Shown: piece after piece, positions 44,559 through 53,615 of the stretch
Numbering within the stretch: position 1 is the first letter of the stretch
Layout of the letters: the number at the start of each line of letters is the position of its first letter
NCBI GenBank assembly: GCA_965222445.1
Contig: CBDCTY010000002.1
Coordinates: forward strand, 558,001-622,000
DNA length: 64,000 nucleotides
Source: GCA-958296115 sp965222445
GTDB taxonomy: Bacteria > Chloroflexota > Dehalococcoidia > Lucifugimonadales > CAJWER01
Direction: 5' to 3'
Notes under the pieces: generated by a model
What the model was told of the DNA's origin: nothing
The model's database searches: none
What the model saw: the letters and a program-made list of their open reading frames with translations, nothing else
Program-made: the position numbers and the translations under genes

Positions 44559-44684
44559 CTGTGCGAGAGTCAAACTATATTGTAGCGCGGACAGCGCCAC
44601 CTCGCATCCATCCGCGCTCCGCACCAGGGCCTTTCCATTGTTGAGATAGGGTCGTACCTTGCCGTTCGGCCTGAGCTTGGCTCT

Positions 44685-44745
44685 CCTGAGCTTGTCGAAG
44701 GGTCGAAGGCCCCAATTGTGGTTCGACAGGCTCACCACGAACGGA
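44685..44745. repeat. inverted pair of TCGACAGG-type repeats
   Basis: CCTGAGCTTGTCGAAGGGTCGAAGG and GTTCGACAGGCTCACCACGAACGG face each other across a short centre. They belong to the family seen in the array at 25305-25545. The 44559-44854 gap holds no gene. Confidence 0.5.
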
Positions 44746-44854
44746 CTTTGGAAAGGCCCTGGCTCCGCACGTGCCTATCCTGTGTCGTTTGCGCTCCATC
44801 CCTGAGTGCAGCGGGGCCGATTCGGCTCGGACGAGCCTGGCGCGGAATCGTCCC

Positions 44855-45955
44855 TTACCCTATCGCCGCGCCACTAATCTTCGGGGCGCGGCTCAGCACA
44901 CGGGCTCGGCCATTCTCCATGACGACGATGTCCTCGATTCGGACGCCGCCCCAGCCGGACAAGTAGATGCCTGGCTCTATGGTGAACACCATTCCGTTCT
45001 CGATTGCGTCATCCCCAGTCGGACCGACACGCGGATACTCGTGGACGGCAAGGCCTACGCCGTGGCCAAGGCTATGGCCGAAGTTGTCTCCATAGCCAGC
45101 CTCGGAGATGATGTCGCGCGAAATGGCGTCGACCTCCTTGCCCGTCATCCCTGGCCTGACCCGCTCCTCGGCCTCTATCTGCGCCCGCAGCACCGTGCTG
45201 TACACCTCGGCGAATGTACTGTCAGGCTCTCCCGCAAAAATCGTGCGGGTCAGGTCGGCGCAGTACCCGTCGTACTTGGCCCCCATGTCTATGACGACTG
45301 CCTGGCCCTCCTTGATTGGCGTCTCGTCCGCTAGGTGGTGAGGCAGAGCGCCGTTCGGACCCGCGCCGACGATGATCTCGAAGGCGAGGCCCTCGGCTCC
45401 CTGCTCTCTCATCGACTTCTCCAGCTCCCAGGCGACCTCACCCTCCGTCACCCCGGGCTCCACAGTCGCCGCCACCTCCTCGAATGCCCTGTCGGTGACC
45501 TCCACTGCTTTCGACAGGACTTCGAGCTCGTGACGGTCCTTGACCGCCCTCAACTTGTCGACGAGGTCGCTCGTCTCTACAAGCCTCAGATCCGTCGAAT
45601 CTTCGTATTCGGCGATCGCTTTATTGAAGGCCGAGTGGGCCGCAACCGAGACGTCGCTTGCCTCGAAGCCGACACGCTTGGCCCCCGCAGATTCCGCCAG
45701 CTCGGGCAGCCACTTCCATGCCTGTCCAGCCGTCATCCGTTCCACCCGGTAGCCCGGCGACTGCCTCTCGGCCTGCTCCGTGTAACGGAAGTCGGTGACC
45801 AGCACCGGGTCTCTTTCGCTGATCAGAAGATACCCGGCCGAGCCTGTGAAGCCGGACAGGTAGCGCCGGTTCTCCGCGCTGGAGACCAGCATCGCGTCGA
45901 TCTCGTTTTCGCCCAGCTTTTCCCGGAGTCTCTCGATCCTCGCAGCCGTGTTCAT
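44855..45955 (-). CDS. pepP: M24 family Xaa-Pro aminopeptidase/dipeptidase
   Basis: A 366-residue M24 metallopeptidase: an N-terminal creatinase-like domain (1-125) and a C-terminal pita-bread domain with all five metal ligands (VIDMGAKYDGYCADLTRT with two Asp, HSLGHGVGL with His, TIEPGIY with Glu, RIEDIVV with Glu). It removes residues next to proline from peptides. ATG 45955 overlaps the aroQ stop as ATGA, so the longer frame is discarded. It is the last gene of the dprA-topA-xer-aroQ-pepP run. The pairing aroQ-pepP upstream of efp is common in bacteria, but efp is not seen here. Confidence 0.9.
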   Translation of the reverse strand: MNTAARIERLREKLGENEIDAMLVSSAENRRYLSGFTGSAGYLLISERDPVLVTDFRYTEQAERQSPGYRVERMTAGQAWKWLPELAESAGAKRVGFEASDVSVAAHSAFNKAIAEYEDSTDLRLVETSDLVDKLRAVKDRHELEVLSKAVEVTDRAFEEVAATVEPGVTEGEVAWELEKSMREQGAEGLAFEIIVGAGPNGALPHHLADETPIKEGQAVVIDMGAKYDGYCADLTRTIFAGEPDSTFAEVYSTVLRAQIEAEERVRPGMTGKEVDAISRDIISEAGYGDNFGHSLGHGVGLAVHEYPRVGPTGDDAIENGMVFTIEPGIYLSGWGGVRIEDIVVMENGRARVLSRAPKISGAAIG

Positions 45956-46401
45956 ATGCCCTGCTCGACCTCCCTGACGTGCTCGACTATGAACCTGAGC
46001 CCATAGATGTACCCGCGCCAACCGAGCCCGGCGATCTGCCCGACCGCTATGGGGGCGATGACCGAGTGCCGGCGGAACTCCTCGCGGGCGTAGATGTTCG
46101 ATATGTGGACCTCCACCAACGGAAGCCCCGCATCGGCCAAGGCGTCGCGCATGGAGAGCCCGTAGTGCGTCAACGCCCCAGCGTTGATGAGTATACCCGA
46201 GGCGTCGACCGCCGACTGTTGCAGGAAGTCGACGATAGCGCCCTCGTGATTGCTCTGGAACAGATCGATCTCGACGCCGAGCCCCTCGGCCGTTTCCCTG
46301 ATGCGCCCCTCTATCTCATCGAGCGATGTCGTGCCGTATGCGCCGGGGTCGCGCCTGCCCAGCATGTTCAGATTCGGTCCGTTTATGACAAGTATCTTCA
46401 T
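45952..46401 (-). CDS. aroQ: type II 3-dehydroquinate dehydratase
   Basis: A 149-residue AroQ, third step of the shikimate pathway (3-dehydroquinate to 3-dehydroshikimate). NGPNLNMLGRRDPGAYG with catalytic Y22, FQSNHEGAIVDFL, INAGALTHYGLSMRDAL and EVHISNIYAREEFRRHS contain all active-site residues. Length matches the family. ATG shares a base with the xer stop (TAATG) and its own stop overlaps pepP by 4 nt, so expression is tightly coupled. Confidence 0.95.
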   Translation of the reverse strand: MKILVINGPNLNMLGRRDPGAYGTTSLDEIEGRIRETAEGLGVEIDLFQSNHEGAIVDFLQQSAVDASGILINAGALTHYGLSMRDALADAGLPLVEVHISNIYAREEFRRHSVIAPIAVGQIAGLGWRGYIYGLRFIVEHVREVEQGI

Positions 46402-47330
46402 TACTCAGGCTCGACCTCCACGCCAACCTTGGCCCGCGGATGCGTTGACAGGTACACCTCTCTCGCCTTCGACTGGGTCACGTGAGTATAAATCTGCGTG
46501 GTCGCCGGGCTAGAGTGGCCCAACAGCTCCTGCACGACCCGCAGGTCGGCGCCGCCGTCCAGTAGGTGGGTAGCGAAGGAGTGGCGGAGGGTGTGCGTAT
46601 GCACTCCCGAGGCCAGCCCTGCCCTTGCCGCGTAGCGGCGCACCTTCTCCTGGATGCTCCGCCGGCTGAGACGCGTGCCGAAGCGGTTCAGGAACAGCGC
46701 CCCGCCGCTTCCCGGCTGCGACAGCCCCGGACGCACGTCCCGCAGATACAGCGTTATGGCGTCCCGCGCCGCGGCCCCAATGAGCACTACCCGCTCCTTG
46801 GAGCCCTTGCCCACTACGCGAAGCTCCCTGCTGTGCAGGTTTAGGGCGTGGACGTCAAGGTCGTGTACCTCGCTGACACGCAGCCCGGCCGCATACACGA
46901 GCTCCAGCAGTGCGCGGTCCCGGATCCCCAGGTCGGTGCTCGAGTCCGGCGACGAGACCAGAGCCTCGGCCTCGGCCTGTGAAAGGAAGCGGGGCAGCCG
47001 CTTGTCCCGCTTCATGACCCCTCTCCGCGGAAGCGGGTCCTTCTCGATCAGATTCTCAGCCAGCAGCCACCGGAGAAACGAGCGCAGGGCGCTCAGCTTC
47101 CGCACGACGCTCGACCGCTCGTACCCAAGCTCCACGAGCCACGCCAGGTAGCTCCGCAGCCCGTACCTGTCCAGCGCTCTCAGATCCGAGATCCCGCGGC
47201 CCTCCATGTAGTCGAAGAGGGGCCGCAGGTCGGTCCTGTAGTTCCTGACCGTCAGCGCCGCAAGTCCCCTTTCGGCCTCGAGGTGTGTCGTGAACCGGTC
47301 GAGGAGCGAAGTCCATTGGGTGTCATTCAT
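46401..47330 (-). CDS. XerC/XerD-type tyrosine recombinase
   Basis: A 309-residue tyrosine recombinase with an N-terminal SAM-like core-binding domain (1-95) and a complete catalytic set: R in AAGLRVSE, K in GKGSKER, HTLRH (H-x-x-R), GHSS and tyrosine in TTQIYTHV. Length and position behind topA fit the chromosome-dimer recombinase rather than a phage integrase; XerC versus XerD is not decidable from one protein. ATG 47330 gives the family-typical start, though the ribosome site is weak. It follows topA by 131 nt. Confidence 0.88.
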   Translation of the reverse strand: MNDTQWTSLLDRFTTHLEAERGLAALTVRNYRTDLRPLFDYMEGRGISDLRALDRYGLRSYLAWLVELGYERSSVVRKLSALRSFLRWLLAENLIEKDPLPRRGVMKRDKRLPRFLSQAEAEALVSSPDSSTDLGIRDRALLELVYAAGLRVSEVHDLDVHALNLHSRELRVVGKGSKERVVLIGAAARDAITLYLRDVRPGLSQPGSGGALFLNRFGTRLSRRSIQEKVRRYAARAGLASGVHTHTLRHSFATHLLDGGADLRVVQELLGHSSPATTQIYTHVTQSKAREVYLSTHPRAKVGVEVEPE

Positions 47331-47461
47331 CACGGGGAATTTGTACACCGCGGCCGCCCTCACATGGAAGGCTAACCAGACGCACTTTCCACCCAATGAT
47401 GGAGCTCGAACCCAGCGCTTCCCTGCCGGGAGGCAGCGCATGGCTGAGACGGCAACAGTGG

Positions 47462-49615
47462 CTAGGACGCCAGCTCGACGACCTCTTCCTCGGGGATGGG
47501 GCCCTTGAAGCCGCAGGAGGTGCAGCGGGCGTTCTGCCTGCCGGACGCCAGCAGCAGCTTGCCGCAGTCGGGGCACGGCTGGGGCAACGGGCGCTGGTTC
47601 GTCGTGAAGGTGCATTCGGGGTAGTTGGTGCAGCCGTAGAACTTCTTGGGCCCACGGCCCTTGCCTCTGCCCTGGCGCTCCACCAGCTCGCCGCCGTCCT
47701 CGGGACAATCGACGCCCGTGCGCTGCATCAGCGGCTTGGAGCTCCGGCAATCCGGGAAGCCGCTGCATGACAGGAACCGGCCGAACCGGCCGGACTTGAT
47801 CACCATGGGCCGCGCGCACTCTTCGCACACCTCGTCGGACTCCTCGTCTATCTGATCGCGGGGAACCCGCTCCGCCTCTACAAGGGCGCGCTGAACGGAC
47901 TCGTTAAAAGGCCCGTAGAACTCCCTCAGCACCGGCGTCCACTCCCTCTCGCCGCTGGCGATGTCGTCCAGCTCCTCCTCCACACGCGCCGTGAAGCCCA
48001 CGTCCATGATGTCCGGGAAGTGCCGGGTGAGCAGACCGCTGACGGCTATGCCGAGCTTGGTCGGCATGAGCCTGCTCCGGTCCTTGCGGACGTAGTCCCT
48101 CGCCAGCACAGTCGCGATGGTGGGAGCGTAGGTGCTGGGCCGCCCGATACCTTGCTCCTCCAGCGCACGCACTAGGCTCGCCTCGGTGTATCGCGGCGGC
48201 GGCTGTGTGAAGTGCTGCGCCGGGGTTACGCCGCGCGACTCCAGGATATCTCGCTGCTCCAACACTGGGAGTGGAGCGTCAGCGTCCTTGTCCTTCGCAA
48301 CGTCATCCCGGTCTTCCAGGTACAGGCGGCGGAAACCTGGGAACTTGATGACCGAGCCCGTGGCGCGGAATTCGTACACGGCCCCCGACCGCGTGCCGTC
48401 TGCCTCGATATCGACAGTAGTAGCATCCAGCAGTGCGTCGGTCATCTGGCTCGCAAGCATACGGCGCCAGATCAGGTCGTACAGGCGGTGCTGCTCGGAC
48501 GTCAGATGGCGCCGCAGGGAATCGGGTTCGCGCCGCACCGACGTGGGACGGATGGCCTCGTGGGCTTCCTGAGCGCCCTTGACCCTTTTCGTGTATGCGC
48601 GCGCCTGCTCCGGCGCGTAGCCCGGGCCGAACCTCTCCCTGATGTAGTCCCTGGTCTCGCGCACGGCGCTCGCCGCGACGTTCGTCGAGTCTGTGCGCAT
48701 GTAGGTTATTAGTCCGACCGACCCCTCGCCGCCAATGTCGATGCCCTCGTAAAGCTGCTGCGCAACCGCCATGGTCCGGCGTGTCGTGAACCTCAGCTTT
48801 CTGAAGGCCTCCTGCTGAAGGGAGCTGGTGATGAAGGGCGGGGCCGGCCTGTTTCGTCTCTCCTTCGTCGCGACCTTGGAGACGCTGAAGCCTGCAGGCT
48901 CCAGATCGGTAGTGATCCGGGCGGCCTCGTCGCCGTTGGGTATGGAGAGCCGGCCCTTCTTGCCCTTGACTGCGCGGAGGCCGGCCTTGAAGGCGACCAC
49001 CTCCCGGCCGCCGTCTGCCTTCGCCAGCAGAGCCTCAATGGTCCAGTACTCCTCGGATACGAACGCGCCGATCTCATGCTCTCGGTCGACGATCAGCCTT
49101 AGGGCTACCGACTGCACCCGTCCAGCCGACAGACCACGGCGCACCTTCTTCCAGAGCACAGGGCTCAGATCGTAGCCGACCAGACGGTCCAGGATTCGTC
49201 TCGCCTGCTGCGCGTCGATCAGCCGGACGTCGATGCTCCGGGGGTGGTCGAACGCCTCCTTGACCGCGGGCGCGGTGATCTCGTGGAAGACGACGCGGCG
49301 TACCTTAGATTTGGCGATCTTCGCCGCCTCGATCAGGTGCCACGCGATGGCCTCCCCTTCGCGGTCCGGGTCGGTCGCAAGGTAAACCGTGCCGGCTGAG
49401 GCGGACGCCTTCTTCAGCTCGGCCACCACCTTCCGCTTGTCGGGCAGCACCGAGTATTTTGGCTTGAAGCCATTGTCGACCGCGACCCCGATCTCACGCT
49501 TGGGCAGGTCGCGCACGTGGCCCATCGAGGCCATCGCCTCGTACTTCCCACCGAGGAAGCGTCCGACCGTTCGGGCCTTGGCCGGAGACTCGACTATCAC
49601 CAGGTCCTTTGTCAT
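47462..49615 (-). CDS. topA: DNA topoisomerase I
   Basis: A 717-residue type IA topoisomerase that relaxes negative supercoils. It has a toprim domain (1-120, VIVESPAKA, DPDREGEAIAWH), the active-site tyrosine in GLITYMRTDS (about 310), and three C-terminal zinc-ribbon units (CEECARP...CSGFPDC, CPEDGG...CTNYPEC, CPDCG...CTSC). It starts 7 nt after the end of the interrupted dprA gene, so the insertion upstream may deprive it of its normal promoter unless an internal one exists. Confidence 0.95.
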   Translation of the reverse strand: MTKDLVIVESPAKARTVGRFLGGKYEAMASMGHVRDLPKREIGVAVDNGFKPKYSVLPDKRKVVAELKKASASAGTVYLATDPDREGEAIAWHLIEAAKIAKSKVRRVVFHEITAPAVKEAFDHPRSIDVRLIDAQQARRILDRLVGYDLSPVLWKKVRRGLSAGRVQSVALRLIVDREHEIGAFVSEEYWTIEALLAKADGGREVVAFKAGLRAVKGKKGRLSIPNGDEAARITTDLEPAGFSVSKVATKERRNRPAPPFITSSLQQEAFRKLRFTTRRTMAVAQQLYEGIDIGGEGSVGLITYMRTDSTNVAASAVRETRDYIRERFGPGYAPEQARAYTKRVKGAQEAHEAIRPTSVRREPDSLRRHLTSEQHRLYDLIWRRMLASQMTDALLDATTVDIEADGTRSGAVYEFRATGSVIKFPGFRRLYLEDRDDVAKDKDADAPLPVLEQRDILESRGVTPAQHFTQPPPRYTEASLVRALEEQGIGRPSTYAPTIATVLARDYVRKDRSRLMPTKLGIAVSGLLTRHFPDIMDVGFTARVEEELDDIASGEREWTPVLREFYGPFNESVQRALVEAERVPRDQIDEESDEVCEECARPMVIKSGRFGRFLSCSGFPDCRSSKPLMQRTGVDCPEDGGELVERQGRGKGRGPKKFYGCTNYPECTFTTNQRPLPQPCPDCGKLLLASGRQNARCTSCGFKGPIPEEEVVELAS

Positions 49616-49622
49616 TGTCTCC

Positions 49623-50380
49623 TCAAACAGCCTGATACTCTGCAGGCGTTTCCTTGATTCTGATATAATTCATGCCGCCCACCTGCCGCACGATCCCCTT
49701 CAGCTCCATCATGGCCAACGCGCTGCTGACCAGCGAGATGTCCATGCCGCTCGAACGGATCACCTCGTCGATATGCACAGGATCGTAGGTGACGAACCCC
49801 AGCAGGGCCGCCTCGTTATCGTCCTCCGGGAAGTGCGCGGCCATCTCGATCTGCTCGCCCACGTATGACTCGCCCACGTATGACAGGTTGAGCTCCTCGA
49901 GCACGTCCCTATAGTCTATCACCAGCTTGGCCGCCGAGTCCCTGATCAGCCGGTTCGTTCCCCGGCTGGTGGGCGCAAGGATGTTCCCAGGCACTGCAAA
50001 GACCTCGCGGTTCTGCTCCAGTGCATGGTGCGCCGTCAGCAGCGCGCCGCTCTTCTCCCCAGCCTCGATCACGACGGTGCCGAGGGTCATGCCGCTCATT
50101 ATGCGGTTCCTGCGCGGGAAGTGCTGTGCATTTGGCCGCGTCCCCAGCGGATGCTCCGATACGAGCGCCCCGTTCTCGACGACCTGCTCGGCGAGTTCGG
50201 CGTTTCGCCAGGGATAGATGACGTCGATGCCGCTCCCAAGAACGGCGATGGTACGCCGCCCGGCTTCCACTGCCGCCCGGTGCGCAACCGCGTCTATTCC
50301 CAGTGCAAGACCGCTAACTATCGTCACACCCGATTTCGCCATGTCCTGCGTAAGCTGGTATGCAACCTCTCTTCCGTAAG
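49623..50380 (-). pseudogene. dprA: dprA, 3' part, separated by an IS insertion
   Basis: It encodes the Rossmann-like core and C-terminal winged-helix domain of DprA, the RecA loader in natural transformation: GREVAYQLTQDMAKSGVT, SGLALGIDAVAH, AVLGSGIDVIYP, SEHPLGTRP and RNRIMSG are all intact. Upstream of GREVAY the frame runs into IS sequence. Removing the IS and one copy of the 5-bp GTAAG duplication joins it in frame to 52086-52466 and gives a normal 377-residue protein. Confidence 0.9.
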
Positions 50381-50430
50381 CCCGAATCCACCGAAAGACG
50401 AGTTTGGGGACAGTCCTTGAAGAAGCCAGA

Positions 50431-50496
50431 GGGTGCTCCTCTGAATCTGGGAGAATGGTTTTGAAACAGAAAACCGCCCGGAAACAAGGAGCACCC
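50431..50496 (+). promoter_or_regulatory. RBS-sequestering hairpin of the IS
   Basis: GGGTGCTCCT (50431-50440) pairs with AGGAGCACCC (50487-50496). The second arm contains the AAGGAG ribosome site of the transposase starting at 50502. In transcripts entering from outside, the stem could hide the site and keep transposase levels low. Confidence 0.55.
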
Positions 50497-50501
50497 AGTA
50501 G

Positions 50502-51827
50502 ATGCTGCCACAGAACAATCCCGACCGTATCGGCGTCGTCTTTGACGACCACCGCCTGGTGGCCAATGCCGGCCTGCTCCTGCCGGCCACCCTTGCACAG
50601 CACCTGGGCCTGCGGGAACTCGTCGACCATCACCTCGACCTCGGCTGCGCACCGGGGCGGGCGAACACGGGGGACAAACTGCTGACGCTGGTCGCTTCCG
50701 CGCTGGCGGGCGGCGACTTCATCGACGACGCTGATGCGCTGCGTGCTGGTGGGACGGTCGGTGTTCTCGGCTGCGTGGTCAAGGCGCCATCCACCCTGGG
50801 CACCTTCCTGCGCAGCTTCCGGTGGGGGCATGTCCGTCAACTCGACCGGGTGAGCCGCCAGTTGCTGGCACGCGCATGGGCCGCTGGGGCCGGACCCGGC
50901 GACTCGCCCCTGACCATCGACCTGGACTCCACCATCTGCCAGACCTATGGACTGGACAAAGAAGGGGCGCGACACCACAACTACACCGGCGCGCGGGGCT
51001 ATCACCCACTGCTGGCCATCGCCGCCGGAACCGGCGATGTGCTGATGTCCCGGCTGCGCGAGGGCCGTGCCAACACCGCTCGCGGCGCTGCCCACTTCCT
51101 GCGTGAAACGGTGGGGCGGGTGCGCTACGGTGGGGCCAGCGGCCAACTCACGGTGCGCGCCGACAGCGGCTTCTACGCCCACGCTCTCGTCGCCGTCTGC
51201 CGCGAGATGGGTGTCCGCTTCTCCATCACCATCCGCCAGCACAAAGGCCTGCGGGAGTTGATTGAGGCGATCCCCGAGCAGGACTGGACGCCGATTCCCT
51301 ACTGGATGGACGGCGCCGCCGATGTGGCCGAGACCACCTATACCCCCTTCCAGAGTGAACCCGACGCCGCGCCGGTGCGGCTCATCGTCCGGCGGGTGAA
51401 GCCCACGCCCGGTTCCCAGTTGGCCCTCTTCGCCACCTACAGCTATCACGGCTTCATCACCGACCGGGACGGGGAAACCCTGGAACTGGAGGCCGATCAT
51501 CGCCGCCACGCCGAGATCGAGAACGCCATTCGAGACCTGAAACACGGCGTCGGACTCAACCATCTCCCCTCGGGGCGCTTCGCCGCCAACGGCGCCTGGC
51601 TGGCGGTGCAGGTGATGGCACACAACCTCGCCCGCTGGACAGCGCGCATCGGTCTGGCCGAACGGACCGTGACCACCAAGACCCTCAGGCGGCGGGTCTT
51701 CGCTCTGGTGGGACGGATCACCCGCTCGGCGCGCCGCCTTACCCTGCATCTTCCCCAGCATTGGCCTTGGGAAACCCAGTTCACTCGCGCCATGGCCCGG
51801 CTGCGAGCCATTCCACTCCCCGCCTGA
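50502..51827 (+). CDS. IS1380 family transposase
   Basis: A 441-residue DDE transposase of the IS1380/ISPa-type family. Visible landmarks are the first acidic region LTIDLDSTICQTYG, then VRADSGFYAH, and the late AEIENAIRDLKHGVGLNHLPSGRFAANGAW segment bearing the terminal glutamate. Full length for the family, with no frameshift, so the element should be able to move. ATG 50502 follows AAGGAG by 10 nt. It lies antiparallel to dprA. Confidence 0.9.
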   Translation: MLPQNNPDRIGVVFDDHRLVANAGLLLPATLAQHLGLRELVDHHLDLGCAPGRANTGDKLLTLVASALAGGDFIDDADALRAGGTVGVLGCVVKAPSTLGTFLRSFRWGHVRQLDRVSRQLLARAWAAGAGPGDSPLTIDLDSTICQTYGLDKEGARHHNYTGARGYHPLLAIAAGTGDVLMSRLREGRANTARGAAHFLRETVGRVRYGGASGQLTVRADSGFYAHALVAVCREMGVRFSITIRQHKGLRELIEAIPEQDWTPIPYWMDGAADVAETTYTPFQSEPDAAPVRLIVRRVKPTPGSQLALFATYSYHGFITDRDGETLELEADHRRHAEIENAIRDLKHGVGLNHLPSGRFAANGAWLAVQVMAHNLARWTARIGLAERTVTTKTLRRRVFALVGRITRSARRLTLHLPQHWPWETQFTRAMARLRAIPLPA

Positions 51828-52085
51828 ACTGCCAGCCTGCAACTGACCCAACTTCCCTGAAAACTCGTGCCACCCCGGTCCGCGAGAGTTCCCTGCTGCG
51901 TATTCTCTCGCCATCCCGCGCATCGCAGCTCCCGCAGAGGGCCATAGGGGCCCTATGCGGCGACTGAAAGACCGTTCGCCGACCTCCAATCTACCCCAAT
52001 GAGCCCAGCCATCTCCCCTGTAGCTCCCTCACCCACCCTGCCGCTGTCCTCACGCCGTCCATCGGTGTCCTTCGGTGGATTCGGG

Positions 52086-52466
52086 GTAAGCCGACGGCGC
52101 ACGCGTGCCAACCACCGCTATCGAGCGTTCGTCGTCCGAGGACAGCTCTCCACGAACGTACAGCACCGGCGGGACGTCGTAGATCTCCTTGAGACGGCCG
52201 GGGTATACGTCGTCGTGCCAGGTAAGCGCCCGTATTCCCGCGTTCATCACTTGCTCCAGCTCGGCATCGGGGTCGATGCGGAGCTTGTGCGTAGCAACGG
52301 TCGTGGCCGTCCTGCTGTCCAGTCCGGCTGCCGTAAACTCGGTCAGCCCTGCTTTCCAGGCCTGCTCCAGTGTGCCGAAGTGTTTCTCCAGCATACGAAT
52401 GCGGACCCTGCCGACACGCGGCACCCTGTTGAAGGCAAGCCAGTATTTAAGCTCGTCGGGTTTCAT
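52086..52466 (-). pseudogene. dprA: dprA, 5' part, separated by an IS insertion
   Basis: It encodes the DprA N-terminal helical (SAM-like) region (KYWLAFNRVPRVGRVRIRML, then the YPGRLKEIYDVPPVLYVRG strand) and the first Rossmann strand AVVGTRAPSAY, at which point the IS begins. 127 codons lie between ATG 52466 and the duplicated GTAAG. The frame continues into the IS and stops at about 52050. Without its DNA-binding core this fragment should be inactive. Confidence 0.9.
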
Positions 52467-52477
52467 AGCGGCCCCAG

Positions 52478-52509
52478 ATTCTAGCACAGAGACCCCACGA
52501 CTTTGTCAA
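52478..52509 (-). promoter_or_regulatory. putative dprA-operon promoter
   Basis: A perfect TTGACA (52504-52509) and an extended -10 TGCTAGAAT (TAGAAT at 52478-52483) on the minus strand. The spacer of 20 bp is long, but the TG extension may compensate. The start would be within a few bases of the ATG. Confidence 0.4.
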
Positions 52510-52540
52510 CCCGTCTCCGCTCCCCAAATCCCCCACCTCC

Positions 52541-52651
52541 GTCATTCCCGCGAAGAGCCTGCCCCGTACTTGATACGGGGCGGGAACCCATCCCCGGCAA
52601 GGTGCACAGCCATAGCCTCAGAGGCAGTCCGTCACGCCGCCCGTCCAAATT
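52541..52651 (-). repeat. repeat C, inverted copy
   Basis: It is the inverse of 26474-26584 except that the central hairpin is the CCCCGTA-CTTGA-TACGGGG variant. Both copies adjoin the same 12 or so bases (TAGGTGGTGGATC), which may be part of the element or a shared target. Confidence 0.6.
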
Positions 52652-52696
52652 AGGTGGTGGATCTGGGGCTCACCCTCTCCGGCTTAGAGGAAGCTG

Positions 52697-53614
52697 CTAC
52701 CTAATGCTCACGCTGGAGAGGCGTGCGTTGACTTCGATATACACCCTGTTGGCGGCATTTCGGTAGCCCGGGGACTCGTAGATGCTTCTGGCGTCGCGGC
52801 CCTGGATCGTAGCGCCATCTCCCAGGGGCCCCAGACTGCGGAACCGTCCGCTGACGTTGAAGGACGCAAGGGCCGAGTCATTGACGATGCGGGCCTCCAC
52901 TCCCTCCGGTATTCGCACGTCTATGCTGGCCCCAACAGCGTCGATCAGAGCCTGGACGTGTCCGGCATCGGAGGGCATGCTGATCTCCACGCTTCCCACA
53001 TTGGCATCCACGTAGAGCTCCGTAACGTTGATGTCCGTAAGGTCGAGAGCGACCACGGCGGCGTACGCCTCGACATCCACGACGACCTCCGGTACTTTGG
53101 GAACTTGCACCCTCCAGTCGGCCCCCCACAGGCAGACAGGGAGTCCCTCCGCCCTCTTCACATCGAGGGACGCAGTCTCTCTATACCGTCCCAACAGAGT
53201 CACCGCTCCCCCGCACGGTGAAGCAAACGACCCCTCCAGGTTGCGGGAGCCATACGCCGAGTCGATCTTAAGGTTCCCCGGGCCGAAATCTATCCACATA
53301 TCCAGGCGACCGGCCCCTCCGAGCGGCTCGCTAATCCTGTCGACGACCAGCTCGCTATCGACTTCCGCCATGAGTGCGGCGCCCGTAAAGGCGCCTGCGA
53401 TCAGAATGGCGAAGATCGAAGACGAGAGCCACCGCATACGCCGTCCAAAGATCAGGCCTACCCCGATTGCTATCAGCAGGACCGGCCAGAACCGCCAGAT
53501 CTCGAGCCACAACTCCCACTTGACGATACCGAGGTTCTGCAGCAGCAGGGTCACGCCTGCGGCGATGAGGAGCAGGGCGATTACCGGCACACCCGGCCTT
53601 CGACGCTCAGCCAT
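52697..53614 (-). CDS. LiaF/LiaI-like membrane protein with toastrack domain
   Basis: A 305-residue protein with three or four N-terminal membrane segments (about 8-30, 40-57, 63-85) of the LiaI/LiaF/DUF5668 type. A beta-helical 'toastrack' domain (about 100-305; alternating short strands, GRLDMWIDFGPGNLKID) follows. Such proteins sit in the membrane and modulate cell-envelope stress signalling. It starts 1 nt from the end of the PspC gene, so the two form an envelope-stress pair. No LiaRS-like two-component genes are nearby. Confidence 0.75.
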   Translation of the reverse strand: MAERRRPGVPVIALLLIAAGVTLLLQNLGIVKWELWLEIWRFWPVLLIAIGVGLIFGRRMRWLSSSIFAILIAGAFTGAALMAEVDSELVVDRISEPLGGAGRLDMWIDFGPGNLKIDSAYGSRNLEGSFASPCGGAVTLLGRYRETASLDVKRAEGLPVCLWGADWRVQVPKVPEVVVDVEAYAAVVALDLTDINVTELYVDANVGSVEISMPSDAGHVQALIDAVGASIDVRIPEGVEARIVNDSALASFNVSGRFRSLGPLGDGATIQGRDARSIYESPGYRNAANRVYIEVNARLSSVSIR

Positions 53615-53615
53615 T

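Larger units (their letters stand above)
50381..52085 (+). mobile_element. IS1380-family insertion sequence (1,705 bp) in dprA
   Basis: The terminal inverted repeats begin CCCGAATCCACCGAA (15/15, then 18 of the first 19). The element is flanked by a 5-bp direct repeat GTAAG at 50376-50380 and 52086-52090. It carries one transposase gene on the plus strand, opposite to dprA. Boundaries are certain because exact removal restores the dprA frame. Confidence 0.93.

Noticed and set aside
49623..51989. 788-codon minus-strand frame spanning dprA and the IS
   Set aside because: The N-terminal two thirds are antisense to the transposase. Only the last 250 codons are DprA.
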